From contig NZ_CP042301.2 in NCBI RefSeq assembly GCF_007922615.2, positions 4,386,001-4,450,000 on the forward strand: DNA of 64,000 bases, given 5' to 3'. A model generated the notes under the pieces. That model was not told the origin of the DNA, ran no database searches, and saw only the letters and a program-made list of their open reading frames with translations. Positions within the stretch are counted from its first letter, which is position 1. Each line of letters begins with the position of its first letter. The stretch is from Nitratireductor mangrovi (GTDB lineage Bacteria; Pseudomonadota; Alphaproteobacteria; Rhizobiales; Rhizobiaceae). This document shows positions 16,053 to 25,072 of this stretch, piece after piece. The position numbers were made by a program, and so were the translations under genes.

Positions 16053-16846
16053 AGGCTGCGGTCGATCTGCTCGTCGAAAGGCTTGACGGCTTGGCGCCGG
16101 AAACGGCGATGGTGCTCGGCTCCGGCCTTGGAAGCCTCGTCGACGAGGTCGAGGGCGCGGTGCGTGTCCCCTATGCCGACCTTCCCGGCTTCCCGCAAAG
16201 CGGCGTCACCGGCCATGCCGGCGAGGTGGTGGCCGGCACCTTTTCAGGTGTTCCGGTTTTGATGCTGGCCGGTCGCGCGCATTATTACGAGCATGGCAAT
16301 GCCGCCGCCATGCGCCCGGCCCTCGAGGTGCTCTCGGGCATCGGCATCAGGCGTCTGTTCCTGACCAATGCTGCTGGGTCTCTCGATCCCGACATGCCGC
16401 CGGGCTCGGTGATGCTGATCACCGACCACATCAACTTTTCCGGCACCAATCCGCTGTTCGGCGAGCCGACCGACAGGCGTTTCGTCGGCCTGACCGAGGC
16501 CTATGATGCCGGCATGCGCGCGGCTGTCGAAAATGCGGCCGAAAAGACCGGCACGCCTTTGAAAAAGGGCGTCTACATGTGGTTTTCCGGCCCTTCCTTC
16601 GAGACGCCGGCCGAAATCCGCATGGCGCGGACGCTGGGCGCCGACGCCGTCGGCATGTCGACTGTGCCCGAGGTGATCCTCGCCCGCTTCCTCGGCCTGC
16701 GTGTCGCCGCCTGCTCGGTCATCACCAATCTTGCCGCCGGCATGACCGGCGAGGAACTCTCGCATCAGGAGACCAAGGACATGGCCCCGCTTGGCGGCAA
16801 GCGCCTTGCCGCCATCCTGCGCCGGGCGATCGGAGATTTCCAATGA
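16049..16846 (+). CDS. punA: Purine-nucleoside phosphorylase
   Basis: This 265-residue trimeric-type PNP cleaves purine (deoxy)nucleosides with phosphate to base and (deoxy)ribose-1-phosphate. The phosphate-binding G-S-G-L-G motif lies near residue 24. V-L-M-L-A-G-R-A-H-Y-Y-E, L-T-N-A-A-G-S-L and the substrate loop S-G-P-S-F-E-T-P-A-E-I-R follow in normal order. M-S-T-V-P-E-V-I-L-A-R and S-V-I-T-N-L-A-A-G complete the family signature. It overlaps cdd (ATGA) and deoC (ATGA) on its two sides, so the three are translated as a coupled unit. Confidence 0.94.
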   Translation: MKAAVDLLVERLDGLAPETAMVLGSGLGSLVDEVEGAVRVPYADLPGFPQSGVTGHAGEVVAGTFSGVPVLMLAGRAHYYEHGNAAAMRPALEVLSGIGIRRLFLTNAAGSLDPDMPPGSVMLITDHINFSGTNPLFGEPTDRRFVGLTEAYDAGMRAAVENAAEKTGTPLKKGVYMWFSGPSFETPAEIRMARTLGADAVGMSTVPEVILARFLGLRVAACSVITNLAAGMTGEELSHQETKDMAPLGGKRLAAILRRAIGDFQ

Positions 16847-17871
16847 ACGTCAACCCGCAACAGGCCGTTGCCGACGCGGCCAAGGCTGGCGCCGCGCGCG
16901 ATCTGGTGCGGGTCACCCAGCCGCACGCGCGCAACGAGGGCGTCGCTTTCGACGCTTCCTGGTTCGACGCAGTCGACATCAACCTCTCCGCGGTCGAGCG
17001 CCGGACCGCGACGCTCGCCACCCGCCGCACGGTCAAGAAGGACTGGCAGGCCGCCTGGCTGGTCAAGGCGATCGAGGCGATCGACCTGACGACACTGGCC
17101 GGCGACGACACGCCGGGCCGCGTCGCGCGGCTCTGCGCCAAGGCGCGCAATCCGCTGCGCGCCGATCTCGTCGCGGCACTCGGCCTTTCGGGTCGGCGGC
17201 TGACCACTGGTGCGGTCTGCGTCTACCCGACCATGGTCAAGGACGCGGTGAAGGCGCTGGACGGCTCAGGTGTCCCCGTTGCCTCGGTGGCCACCGGCTT
17301 CCCGGCCGGGCTGACGCCGATGGAGCAGCGGCTGGCCGAAATCCGCTACGCGGTCGGCGAGGGCGCCCATGAGATCGACATCGTCATCACGCGCGCCCAT
17401 GTGCTGACCGGCAACTGGTCCGCGCTCTATGACGAGATCGCGGCAATGCGGGAGGCCTGTGGCGAGGCCCATATGAAGGCGATTCTCGCCACCGGCGACC
17501 TCAAGACGCTTACCAACGTCTACCGCGCCTCGATGGTCGCCATGCAGGCGGGCTCCGACTTCATCAAGACTTCCACCGGCATGGAGGGCGTCAACGCCAC
17601 CCTGCCGGTGAGCCTGGTCATGGTGCGCGCCATTCGCGACTACCTGGCCCGCACCAGTTGCAAGGTCGGCTTCAAGCCGGCCGGCGGCATCCGGACCGCC
17701 AAGGACGCGCTTTCCTGGTTGATCCTGATGCGCGAGGAGCTTGGCCGCGAATGGATGGAGCCGGAGCTGTTCCGCTTTGGCGCTTCGGGCCTGCTCGCCG
17801 ATATCGAGCGCCAGCTCGAGCATTTCGTCACCGGCCGCTATTCGGCCAACGACCGCCACGGCGTGGCGTGA
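16843..17871 (+). CDS. deoC: Deoxyribose-phosphate aldolase
   Basis: DeoC splits 2-deoxyribose-5-phosphate into glyceraldehyde-3-phosphate and acetaldehyde by Schiff-base chemistry. The 342-residue protein is the long alphaproteobacterial form, with an N-terminal extension of about 80 residues. V-A-T-G-F-P-A-G, H-E-I-D-I-V-I, K-A-I-L-A-T-G-D-L, the Schiff-base region D-F-I-K-T-S-T-G and the phosphate-binding V-G-F-K-P-A-G-G-I-R are all present. It overlaps punA by 4 nt and ends 7 nt before the aldehyde dehydrogenase gene. That gene is well placed to remove the acetaldehyde produced here. Confidence 0.94.
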   Translation: MNVNPQQAVADAAKAGAARDLVRVTQPHARNEGVAFDASWFDAVDINLSAVERRTATLATRRTVKKDWQAAWLVKAIEAIDLTTLAGDDTPGRVARLCAKARNPLRADLVAALGLSGRRLTTGAVCVYPTMVKDAVKALDGSGVPVASVATGFPAGLTPMEQRLAEIRYAVGEGAHEIDIVITRAHVLTGNWSALYDEIAAMREACGEAHMKAILATGDLKTLTNVYRASMVAMQAGSDFIKTSTGMEGVNATLPVSLVMVRAIRDYLARTSCKVGFKPAGGIRTAKDALSWLILMREELGREWMEPELFRFGASGLLADIERQLEHFVTGRYSANDRHGVA

Positions 17872-17878
17872 GGGTTCC

Positions 17879-20299
17879 ATGAACAAGATCGCCAACATTC
17901 TCGAGAGCATGGAATACGGGCCGGCGCCGGAAGAGGACAACCATGTCCGCGCCTGGCTCAAGCGTCACAAGGGCCGCTTCGGCCATTTCGTCGGCGGCAC
18001 GTTCACCAGCACCGGCAAAGGTTCGAGCTTTGCCGCCTTCAACCCGTCCAACGGTGAAAAGCTGGCCGAGATCGCCGAAGGGTCGGAAAAGGATGTCGAC
18101 GCGGCGGTCAAGGCGGCCACGAAGGCCTTTGCCGACTGGTCGGCGCTTTCGGGCACCGAGCGCGCGCGTCACCTCTATGCACTTGCTCGCCAGGTGCAGA
18201 AACATGCGCGCTTCCTCGCCGTCCTGGAAACGCTCGACAACGGCAAGCCGATCCGCGAGACGCGCGACATCGATATCCCGCTGGTGGCACGGCATTTCTA
18301 CCATCATGCCGGCTGGGCCGCGCTGCGCGACGAGGAGTTCCCGGGCTACGCTCCCGCGGGCGTCTGCGGCCAGGTGATACCGTGGAATTTCCCGCTGCTG
18401 ATGCTGGCCTGGAAGGTCGCCCCGGCGCTCGCCGCCGGCTGCACCGTGGTGCTGAAATCGGCCGAGCACACGCCGCTTACCGCGCTCGCTTTTGCCGAAA
18501 TCTGCCGCGAGGCCAGCTTGCCCGCCGGCGTCTTCAATCTCGTCAACGGCGGCGGCAGGACCGGCGCGGCGATCGTCGCCCATGACGGCCTTGCCAAGAT
18601 CGCGTTCACTGGCTCGACCGAGGTCGGCCGCATCCTGCGCCGCCAGACCGCCGGCACCGGCAAGAAGCTGTCGCTCGAACTCGGCGGCAAATCCCCCTTC
18701 ATCGTCTTCGATAACGCCGACATCGACGCCGCCATCGAAGGCGTCGTCGACGCGATCTGGTTCAACCAGGGCGAGGTCTGCTGTGCCGGCTCGCGCGCCA
18801 TCGTCCAGGAGGGCGTTGCGGACCGTTTCCACGACAAGCTCCGGGCGCGCATGGAAACCCTGCGTGTCGGCCATCCCCTCGACAAGTCGACGGACATCGG
18901 CGCCGTCGTCGCGCCGGTTCAGATCGACCAGATCCGCGAACGTGTCGAGGCGGGCGTCAGGGAAGGCGCGACGCTTCATCAGCCGAGCTGGGCCAATGCC
19001 GGCTTTTTGGAGGCTACCAGGGACGGCTGCTTTTTCCCTCCGTCGCTGTTCACTGGCGTCTCGCCCGCCTCGCCGCTAGCCCAGGAGGAGATCTTCGGTC
19101 CGGTGCTGGTGTCGATGACCTTTCGCACGCCGGGCGAAGCCGTCATGCTCGCCAACAACAGCCGCTACGGGCTCGCGGCATCGATCTGGTCGCAGAACCT
19201 CGACACCGCCTTCGACACCGCGCGCCGGCTAAAGGCCGGCGTCGTGTGGATCAATTCCACCAACCAGTTCGACGCCGCTGTCGGCTTCGGCGGCTACAAG
19301 GAAAGCGGGTTCGGCCGCGAGGGCGGCCGCGAGGGCATGTTCGAATATCTGGTGCCGGCGTGGCAGAAGAAGGTCGCTGCGCTGCCCGTCGGCAAGCCGC
19401 TCGCCGCGCCTGTTCCCGTCGACGATGATGCCGGTCCCGGTTCACCGCCGGTCGGGCTCGACCGCACCGTGAAGATGTATGTCGGCGGCAAGCAGGCGCG
19501 GCCGGACTCCGGCTATTCCTATCCGGTGCTCGATGCAAAGGGCAGGATCATCACGGAGGCCGGCTACGGCAATCGGAAGGACATCCGCAACGCGGTCGAG
19601 GCGGCGCGCAAGGCTGAGGCATGGTCGGACATGACCGGCCATGCCCGCGCCCAGGTGCTCTACTTTCTGGCCGAGAACCTGGAACTGCGCGGCGAGGAGT
19701 TCGCGGGCCGCATCGCGCAGATGACGGGCGTCTCGGCGAAGAAGGCCGCGGTCGAGGTCGCCGCCTCCGTCGCGCGCATCATCCACTACGCCGCCCGCGC
19801 CGACAAATATGACGGCCGCGTGCGCGCGCCGCAGGGGCGCATGCTGGCGCTGGCGCTGCCTGAACCCTGGGAGGTGATCGGCATCTCTTGCCCTGACGAA
19901 GCGCCGCTGCTGGCTTTCGTGTCGCTGGTCGCGCCTGCGATCGCCATGGGCAATCGCGTCGTCGTCACCCCGTCGCAGCATCATCCGCTCGCCGCCTGCG
20001 ATCTCTATCAGGTCTTCGACACATCCGACGTGCCGGGCGGGGTCGTCAACATCGTGACCGGCGACCGCGACCAGCTCGCCGCCGTGAAGGCCAAGCACGA
20101 CGACATCGCCGCCTGCTGGTATTTCGGCTCCGCGGACGGCTCTGCCGCTGTTGAGAAGGAATCGTCCGGCAACCTGAAGGCCACCTGGGTCAATCATGGC
20201 AAGGCGCGCGACTGGTATGATCCGATGCAGGGCCAGGGCGAGGAGTTCCTGTTCCACGCCACCCGCATCAAGTCGATCTGGACGCCGTACGGGGTCTGA
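17879..20299 (+). CDS. Didomain aldehyde dehydrogenase (second domain degenerate)
   Basis: An 806-residue protein contains two aldehyde-dehydrogenase folds. Residues about 20-500 form a complete ALDH: P-W-N-F-P-L-L-M-L-A-W-K for NAD binding, F-T-G-S-T-E-V-G, the general-base motif L-E-L-G-G-K-S-P and the catalytic cysteine region N-Q-G-E-V-C-C-A-G-S. The second copy (about 525-806, starting K-M-Y-V-G-G-K-Q) keeps the ALDH N-terminal pattern. It ends early and shows no catalytic Cys/Glu pair, so it is probably structural. Placed 7 nt after deoC, it most likely oxidises acetaldehyde from deoxyribose breakdown; this substrate is inferred from context. Confidence 0.9.
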   Translation: MNKIANILESMEYGPAPEEDNHVRAWLKRHKGRFGHFVGGTFTSTGKGSSFAAFNPSNGEKLAEIAEGSEKDVDAAVKAATKAFADWSALSGTERARHLYALARQVQKHARFLAVLETLDNGKPIRETRDIDIPLVARHFYHHAGWAALRDEEFPGYAPAGVCGQVIPWNFPLLMLAWKVAPALAAGCTVVLKSAEHTPLTALAFAEICREASLPAGVFNLVNGGGRTGAAIVAHDGLAKIAFTGSTEVGRILRRQTAGTGKKLSLELGGKSPFIVFDNADIDAAIEGVVDAIWFNQGEVCCAGSRAIVQEGVADRFHDKLRARMETLRVGHPLDKSTDIGAVVAPVQIDQIRERVEAGVREGATLHQPSWANAGFLEATRDGCFFPPSLFTGVSPASPLAQEEIFGPVLVSMTFRTPGEAVMLANNSRYGLAASIWSQNLDTAFDTARRLKAGVVWINSTNQFDAAVGFGGYKESGFGREGGREGMFEYLVPAWQKKVAALPVGKPLAAPVPVDDDAGPGSPPVGLDRTVKMYVGGKQARPDSGYSYPVLDAKGRIITEAGYGNRKDIRNAVEAARKAEAWSDMTGHARAQVLYFLAENLELRGEEFAGRIAQMTGVSAKKAAVEVAASVARIIHYAARADKYDGRVRAPQGRMLALALPEPWEVIGISCPDEAPLLAFVSLVAPAIAMGNRVVVTPSQHHPLAACDLYQVFDTSDVPGGVVNIVTGDRDQLAAVKAKHDDIAACWYFGSADGSAAVEKESSGNLKATWVNHGKARDWYDPMQGQGEEFLFHATRIKSIWTPYGV

Positions 20300-20392
20300 C
20301 GCGTGAGTTCGCAGGGTTCCCGGCACCGCGCCGATGTCGCTTTCCTCTCCTTCGCAGGGGAGAGAGGCCAGGCGCTGGCGGATTGTGTAAAT

Positions 20393-20433
20393 CCTCCCCT
20401 GCGGAGCGGGGGAGGGGGACCGCCGGAGGCGGT
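20393..20433. repeat. REP-like palindromic repeat between the ALDH gene and deoA
   Basis: Two adjacent stem-loops are visible: CCTCCCC/GGGGAGG around TGCGGAGCG (20393-20415), and ACCGCC/GGCGGT around GGA (20419-20433). This composition is typical of dispersed extragenic palindromes in alphaproteobacteria. It lies just upstream of the deoA start and could attenuate or process the operon transcript. A related GC-rich stretch starts at about 20341. Confidence 0.55.
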
Positions 20434-20451
20434 GGAGGGGGCGTCAGCCTG

Positions 20452-21771
20452 ATGCTCCCGCAGGAATTCATCCGCAAGAAGCGCGACGGCGAGCCGCTCG
20501 ATGAAGGCGAAATCGCCGCCTTCGTCTCGGGCATGATCGACGGCAAGGTCACCGAGGGCCAGGTCGCGGCCTTCGCCATGGCCGTGTTCTTCAAGGGCAT
20601 GACCCGCGAAGAGGCCGTCGCGTTGACGCTTGCCATGCGTGATTCCGGCGACGTGCTGTCCTGGGCGGATTTCGACCGCCCGATCGTCGACAAGCATTCG
20701 ACGGGAGGCGTTGGCGACAATGTCTCGCTGATGCTGGCCCCGATCGTCGCGGCGTGCGGCGCTTATGTTCCGATGATCTCCGGGCGCGGCCTTGGCCATA
20801 CCGGCGGCACGCTCGACAAGATGGATTCCATCCCCGGCTACAAGAGCCAGCCGTCGAATGCCGAATTCCGCCGTGCAGTGCGCAAGGCGGGCTGCGCGAT
20901 CATCGGTCAGACCGGCGAACTGGCGCCCGCCGACAAGCGTTTCTACGCCATCCGTGACATCTCGGCGACGGTCGAGTCGATCCCGCTGATCACCGCCTCG
21001 ATCCTGTCCAAGAAACTGGCCGCCGGGCTGCAGGCGCTGGTGCTCGACGTCAAGTCCGGCAACGGCGCCTTCATGCAGAAAAGCCGCGACGCGGCTGCTC
21101 TTGCCGGCAGCCTGGTCGAGGTCGCCAATGGCGCGGCGCTGTCGACCACGGCGCTGATGACCGACATGAACGAACCGCTCGCATCGGCCGCCGGCAACGC
21201 CGTCGAAGTGGTCAACGCGGTCGATTTTCTGACCGGGCGCAGTCGTGATCCCCGCCTTGAGGAGGTTACCCTTGCCCTTGCGGGCGAGATGCTCGTAGCC
21301 GCGGGACTTGCGAAGTCGCATCGCGAGGCCGAGGAAAAGGCACGTACCGCGCTCGACGGCGGCGCGGCTGCCGAACACTTTGCCCGCATGGTTTCCGAGC
21401 TCGGCGGCCCTGCCGACTTCATGGAGGACTGCCGCGTCCACCTGCCGGTCGCGCCGGTGATCCGCCCGGTGCCGGCCCCTGCCGACGGCTTCGTAACCGC
21501 GATCGATACCCGCGCTGTCGGTGTCGCGGTGGTGGCGCTCGGCGGCGGGCGCACCCGGCCAGGCGACCCCGTCGACCATGCTGTCGGTCTGACCGACCTT
21601 TTGCCGGTCTGCGCCGAAACAACCAAGGGCGAACCGCTTGCCATGGTCCATGCGCGCAACGATGCGGAAGCGGCGAGGGCGGTAAAGGCGGTGCTTGCCG
21701 CCTACGAGCTCGCGCCATCGCGACCGCCGCGTCGCAAGGCAGTGCTGCGTCGCATTACGGCAGGGGACTGA
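20452..21771 (+). CDS. deoA: Thymidine phosphorylase
   Basis: DeoA phosphorolyses thymidine and deoxyuridine to base and deoxyribose-1-phosphate. The 439-residue product begins M-L-P-Q-E-F-I-R-K-K-R-D-G, the usual N-terminus, which fixes the start at 20452. The family signature S-G-R-G-L-G-H-T-G-G-T-L-D-K is present, as are K-H-S-T-G-G-V-G-D and L-D-V-K-S-G-N-G-A-F-M. It follows the ALDH gene across a 152-nt gap containing a palindromic repeat, and probably still belongs to the nucleoside operon. Confidence 0.95.
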   Translation: MLPQEFIRKKRDGEPLDEGEIAAFVSGMIDGKVTEGQVAAFAMAVFFKGMTREEAVALTLAMRDSGDVLSWADFDRPIVDKHSTGGVGDNVSLMLAPIVAACGAYVPMISGRGLGHTGGTLDKMDSIPGYKSQPSNAEFRRAVRKAGCAIIGQTGELAPADKRFYAIRDISATVESIPLITASILSKKLAAGLQALVLDVKSGNGAFMQKSRDAAALAGSLVEVANGAALSTTALMTDMNEPLASAAGNAVEVVNAVDFLTGRSRDPRLEEVTLALAGEMLVAAGLAKSHREAEEKARTALDGGAAAEHFARMVSELGGPADFMEDCRVHLPVAPVIRPVPAPADGFVTAIDTRAVGVAVVALGGGRTRPGDPVDHAVGLTDLLPVCAETTKGEPLAMVHARNDAEAARAVKAVLAAYELAPSRPPRRKAVLRRITAGD

Positions 21772-21780
21772 ACCGGCCGC

Positions 21781-22353
21781 CTATTGTTCAAGGAGCATGG
21801 CGCCGTTCTCGACGCGGAACTTCTGCAGCCTGTTGAGAAAGCTCATGCCGATCAGCGTCGCCGACAAAGCCTTGTCCTCGAGCACGAGCGCATCGACGTC
21901 CTCGACGTGAATGCGGCCGATCTGCAGGCTGTCGATCTTTGCCGATGCGGCCGACACGGTGCCGTTGGCGGTGTTCACCTGGTAGCGGAATTCACTCGGG
22001 GAAAGCTGGATGCCGAGACGCCGCGCAGTCGTCTCGTTGAATGCGACCAGCGTCGCGCCGGTATCGATCATCGCGGTGGTGCGGCGTCCGTTGATCTTGA
22101 ACTCGGCGAGGAAGTGGCCGCGCGAATCCATCGGCACCTCGACCCTCCTGCCGGTCAGCTGTTTTTGCTCGCGGACGGGAACACGCGCTGCAGCGAGCAG
22201 CGTGTCTTGCTCGGCTTCCACCTCTTTGGCGCTCGAAAGTTGGTCGCGGACAAGCGCCTGGAACAGTTCCGGTTTCGTCTGGTAGATCAGCGGCACCGAG
22301 GCCGAACATCCGACGATGATGCTGAGGGCGATCAGTTTGCGCATGCCGTTCAC
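21781..22353 (-). CDS. Retropepsin-like aspartic protease (TIGR02281 type), membrane-anchored
   Basis: A 190-residue protein begins with an uncleaved or signal-type N-terminal helix (R-K-L-I-A-L-S-I-I-V-G-C), then a linker. A retropepsin-fold domain at about residues 72-185 follows, with the single active-site motif M-I-D-T-G-A-T-L-V-A-F-N-E. One such motif per chain implies a homodimeric protease, facing the periplasm. The alternative start is the ATG at 22344. It is the only gene between deoA and upp and faces deoA tail to tail. A full CtrA-type box lies about 85 bp upstream. Its substrates are unknown. Confidence 0.85.
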   Translation of the reverse strand: MNGMRKLIALSIIVGCSASVPLIYQTKPELFQALVRDQLSSAKEVEAEQDTLLAAARVPVREQKQLTGRRVEVPMDSRGHFLAEFKINGRRTTAMIDTGATLVAFNETTARRLGIQLSPSEFRYQVNTANGTVSAASAKIDSLQIGRIHVEDVDALVLEDKALSATLIGMSFLNRLQKFRVENGAMLLEQ

Positions 22354-22435
22354 CTTTCCGGACGGCCAGCATAGGCGCGATTGATTGATCGGCGTTTAAC
22401 CGTGACGTCTGGCGCCGCCCAATTCGCGCGCAGTC

Positions 22436-22451
22436 TTAACCGCCGGTTAAC
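22436..22451. promoter_or_regulatory. Candidate CtrA binding site (TTAA-N7-TTAAC)
   Basis: TTAACCGCCGGTTAAC matches the full CtrA consensus TTAA-N7-TTAAC exactly and is itself palindromic. It lies 83 bp upstream of the retropepsin-like gene (minus strand) and just past the upp stop. ctrA itself is encoded at the right end of this window. Confidence 0.55.
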
Positions 22452-22454
22452 GGC

Positions 22455-23084
22455 TCATTTTGTGCCGTACATGCGGTCGCCGGCATCACCTAGCCCCGGC
22501 ACGATATAGCCCTTGTCGTTGAGATGATCGTCGATTGCCGCCGTCACGATCGGCACGTCGGGATGCGCTTTGCGAAACCGTTCGACGCCTTCGGGCGCGG
22601 CCAGCAGGCACAGGAAGCGCAGATTGGTGGCGCCGCGTTCCTTCAGCTTGTCGATGGCCGCGATCGCCGAATTGGCGGTCGCCAGCATAGGGTCGACGAC
22701 GATGACGAGACGGTCGGCGAGGTCGCCCGGCGCCTTGAAGAAATATTCCACCGCTTCCAGCGTGTCGTGGTCGCGGTAAAGTCCGACATGGGCGACGCGC
22801 GCTGCCGGCACCAGGTCGAGCAGGCCTTCGAGAAGCCCGTTGCCGGCGCGCAGCACCGAGGCGAAGACCAGCTTCTTGCCCTCCAGCGTCGGAGCCTGCA
22901 TCTCCTGCAGGGGCGTCTGGATCGTGGTTGTCGTCAGTTCCAGCTCGCGCGTCACCTCGTAGCCGAGAAGCAGCGATATCTCGCGCAGCAGGCGTCGGAA
23001 ACCAGCGGTCGAGGTTTCCTTGTTGCGCAGGATGGTGAGCTTGTGCTGGACGAGCGGATGGTCGACGACGGTGACGCCTTGCAT
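22455..23084 (-). CDS. upp: Uracil phosphoribosyltransferase
   Basis: Upp converts uracil plus PRPP to UMP. The 209-residue product starts at ATG 23084 ([15 protein letters not shown]); the longer upstream frame lacks family similarity. The PRPP-binding motif D-P-M-L-A-T-A-N-S, and [10 protein letters not shown] and [11 protein letters not shown] at the C-terminus, are diagnostic. It is cytoplasmic and probably forms an operon with add upstream (119-nt gap). It recycles uracil released by pyrimidine nucleoside phosphorolysis. Confidence 0.95.
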   Translation of the reverse strand: MQGVTVVDHPLVQHKLTILRNKETSTAGFRRLLREISLLLGYEVTRELELTTTTIQTPLQEMQAPTLEGKKLVFASVLRAGNGLLEGLLDLVPAARVAHVGLYRDHDTLEAVEYFFKAPGDLADRLVIVVDPMLATANSAIAAIDKLKERGATNLRFLCLLAAPEGVERFRKAHPDVPIVTAAIDDHLNDKGYIVPGLGDAGDRMYGTK

Positions 23085-23203
23085 GGAGCCGGGTTCCCCT
23101 CTTTTTTGTGCGCTTGTTGCCGTTCTAGCCCTTTGCCCGAGACCGTCAAACGAGCGACGGGCCAAAAAGCACAACATTCTTCCGCGCGATGGTCATACCT
23201 GCC

Positions 23204-24175
23204 TCATTTCATTGCCGGCAGCCGCGCCAGAAGTGCCGCCTTGGTCTTCTTGTCGACGAAGGCCGCCTCGATCGCCGTGCGCGTGATGGCGTTGAGCGCC
23301 TTGGCGTCGAGGCCGAAATGCTGCCTGGCGAAATCGTACTCGCGCGCGAGGCTGGTGGCGAAATAGGGCGGATCGTCGGAGGACAGGGTGACCTTGCAGC
23401 CGGCCGCCAGCAGGCGCGGGAAGGGGTGGTTGTCGAAGCCGTCAAAGACGTTGAGCGCCACGTTCGATCCCGGGCAGCACTCGAGCACGATGCCTTCCTG
23501 CGCGATCCTTCGCACCAGCTCGGCGTTTTCGACGGCGCGCACGCCATGGCCGATGCGCGCCGGCTTCAGATGGTCGAGCGCGTCCTGGACGCTTTCCCAG
23601 CCGCCGAACTCGCCTGCATGCACGGTGATCCCCAGTTTCGCCTCGCGAGCGATTTCGAAGGCGCGCACGTAATCCTCAGCCTGACCGAAGCGTTCTTCGC
23701 CGGCCATGCCGAAACCGGTCACCAGCGGCTCGCCGCAGCGCGTGGCGAAGCGCGCCGCTGCTTCCACCGACTCCACGCCGAAATGGCGCACGCCGGTGAC
23801 GATCATGCGCGATTCGATGCCGGTCTTGGCCTTGGCGCGGCGCATTCCTTCGGCAAGCCCCGCGGTATAGGCCGCCGGCGACAGCCCGGCGCGCTCGGCA
23901 TGGTCCGGCGAGGTGAAGAACTCGGCATAGATGGCGCCTTCGCGCGCCAGGCTGGTCAGATAGTGCTCGGCCAGGCGCGCATAGTCGTTCTCGTCGCGGA
24001 AGAGGTTCGCGGCGGCGTCGTAGGCGGCCAGAAAACTGGTAAAATCGTGCCAGATGAACGCACCATCGGCGATGAACCCGGAGACGTCGGCGCCGTATTT
24101 CTGGGCTTGCCTTTCGACGAGGTCGGGCGCCGCCGCTCCCTCGATGTGACAATGCAGCTCCGCTTTCAGGATCAT
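23204..24175 (-). CDS. add: Adenosine deaminase
   Basis: Add hydrolytically deaminates adenosine and deoxyadenosine. The 323-residue TIM-barrel amidohydrolase has the zinc ligands H-C-H near the N-terminus (A-E-L-H-C-H-I-E-G-A). H-A-G-E-F-G-G at about residue 196, the G-H-G-V-R-A segment and the metal/catalytic region S-S-D-D-P-P-Y-F follow. It is divergent from ubiE, with a 107-bp intergenic region. With the purine phosphorylase it directs imported adenosine to hypoxanthine. Confidence 0.93.
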   Translation of the reverse strand: MILKAELHCHIEGAAAPDLVERQAQKYGADVSGFIADGAFIWHDFTSFLAAYDAAANLFRDENDYARLAEHYLTSLAREGAIYAEFFTSPDHAERAGLSPAAYTAGLAEGMRRAKAKTGIESRMIVTGVRHFGVESVEAAARFATRCGEPLVTGFGMAGEERFGQAEDYVRAFEIAREAKLGITVHAGEFGGWESVQDALDHLKPARIGHGVRAVENAELVRRIAQEGIVLECCPGSNVALNVFDGFDNHPFPRLLAAGCKVTLSSDDPPYFATSLAREYDFARQHFGLDAKALNAITRTAIEAAFVDKKTKAALLARLPAMK

Positions 24176-24282
24176 GATGCCTCGGCTTCGGTGATTTGGG
24201 CGCGGCGGATCACCGCGCCGATGACAATAGCGCCCCGAAAGATCATCGGCTATGGTCCCGCCGTTTTCTCTGGATCGGGATC

Positions 24283-25059
24283 ATGTCCGTAAAACGCACG
24301 ACCGCCGCCGGCGGCATGGAAGGCTCTTTCGGCTACCGTGACGTCGGCGCGGGCGAAAAGCAGCCGCTGGTCAACGCCGTGTTCGACAAGGTGGCGCGCC
24401 GCTACGACATGATGAACGATCTGATGTCCGGCGGCCTCCATAGGGTCTGGAAGGACGCCATGGTCACCTGGCTCAACCCGCCGCGGCGGCCGGGCTACGA
24501 GGTGCTCGACGTGGCCGGCGGCACCGGCGACATCGCCTTCCGCATCGTCGACGCGTCCAACCGCCAGGCGCATGCCACCGTGCTCGACATCAATGGCGAG
24601 ATGCTGGCCGTCGGACGCGAGCGCGCCGCAAAGCGCGACCTCGGCGACAAAGTCGACTTCGTCGAGGCCAATGCCGAGCAGCTGCCTTTCGCCGACGACA
24701 GCTTCGACGCCTACACAATCGCCTTCGGCATCCGTAACGTGCCGTCGATCCAGCGCGCACTCGAGGAAGCGTTCCGGGTGCTGAAGCCGGGCGGCCGGTT
24801 CCTCTGCCTCGAATTTTCGGAGGTCGACATGCCGCTGCTCGACCGCGCCTACGAGTTCTGGTCGTTCCGCGCCATTCCGCGGATTGGCCAGGCGGTTGCC
24901 GGCGATGGCGAGCCCTATCGCTATCTGGTCGAATCGATCCGCAAATTCCCGAACCAGCGTGACTTTGCGGCGATGATCTCGGCCGCCGGCTTCGGCCGGG
25001 TCACCTGGCGCGACTACACCGGCGGCATCGCGGCACTGCATTCGGGCTGGAAGCTTTGA
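24283..25059 (+). CDS. ubiE: Ubiquinone/menaquinone C-methyltransferase UbiE
   Basis: UbiE is the SAM-dependent C-methyltransferase of ubiquinone biosynthesis. The 258-residue protein has [17 protein letters not shown], the SAM motif [13 protein letters not shown], and F-G-I-R-N-V plus [13 protein letters not shown]. The ATG at 24283 is preferred to the upstream 24196. The C-terminus [13 protein letters not shown] is classical. It is followed after 13 nt by ubiB. A mutM gene is often divergent from ubiE in relatives, but here the neighbour is add. Confidence 0.95.
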   Translation: MSVKRTTAAGGMEGSFGYRDVGAGEKQPLVNAVFDKVARRYDMMNDLMSGGLHRVWKDAMVTWLNPPRRPGYEVLDVAGGTGDIAFRIVDASNRQAHATVLDINGEMLAVGRERAAKRDLGDKVDFVEANAEQLPFADDSFDAYTIAFGIRNVPSIQRALEEAFRVLKPGGRFLCLEFSEVDMPLLDRAYEFWSFRAIPRIGQAVAGDGEPYRYLVESIRKFPNQRDFAAMISAAGFGRVTWRDYTGGIAALHSGWKL

Positions 25060-25072
25060 GGGCTCTGGCACA

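Noticed and set aside
20330..20451. CRISPR-like or riboswitch structure upstream of deoA
   Set aside because: There are only two adjacent stem-loops of extragenic-palindrome type, with no regular spacers and no recognised aptamer pattern. No CRISPR array was seen anywhere in the window.
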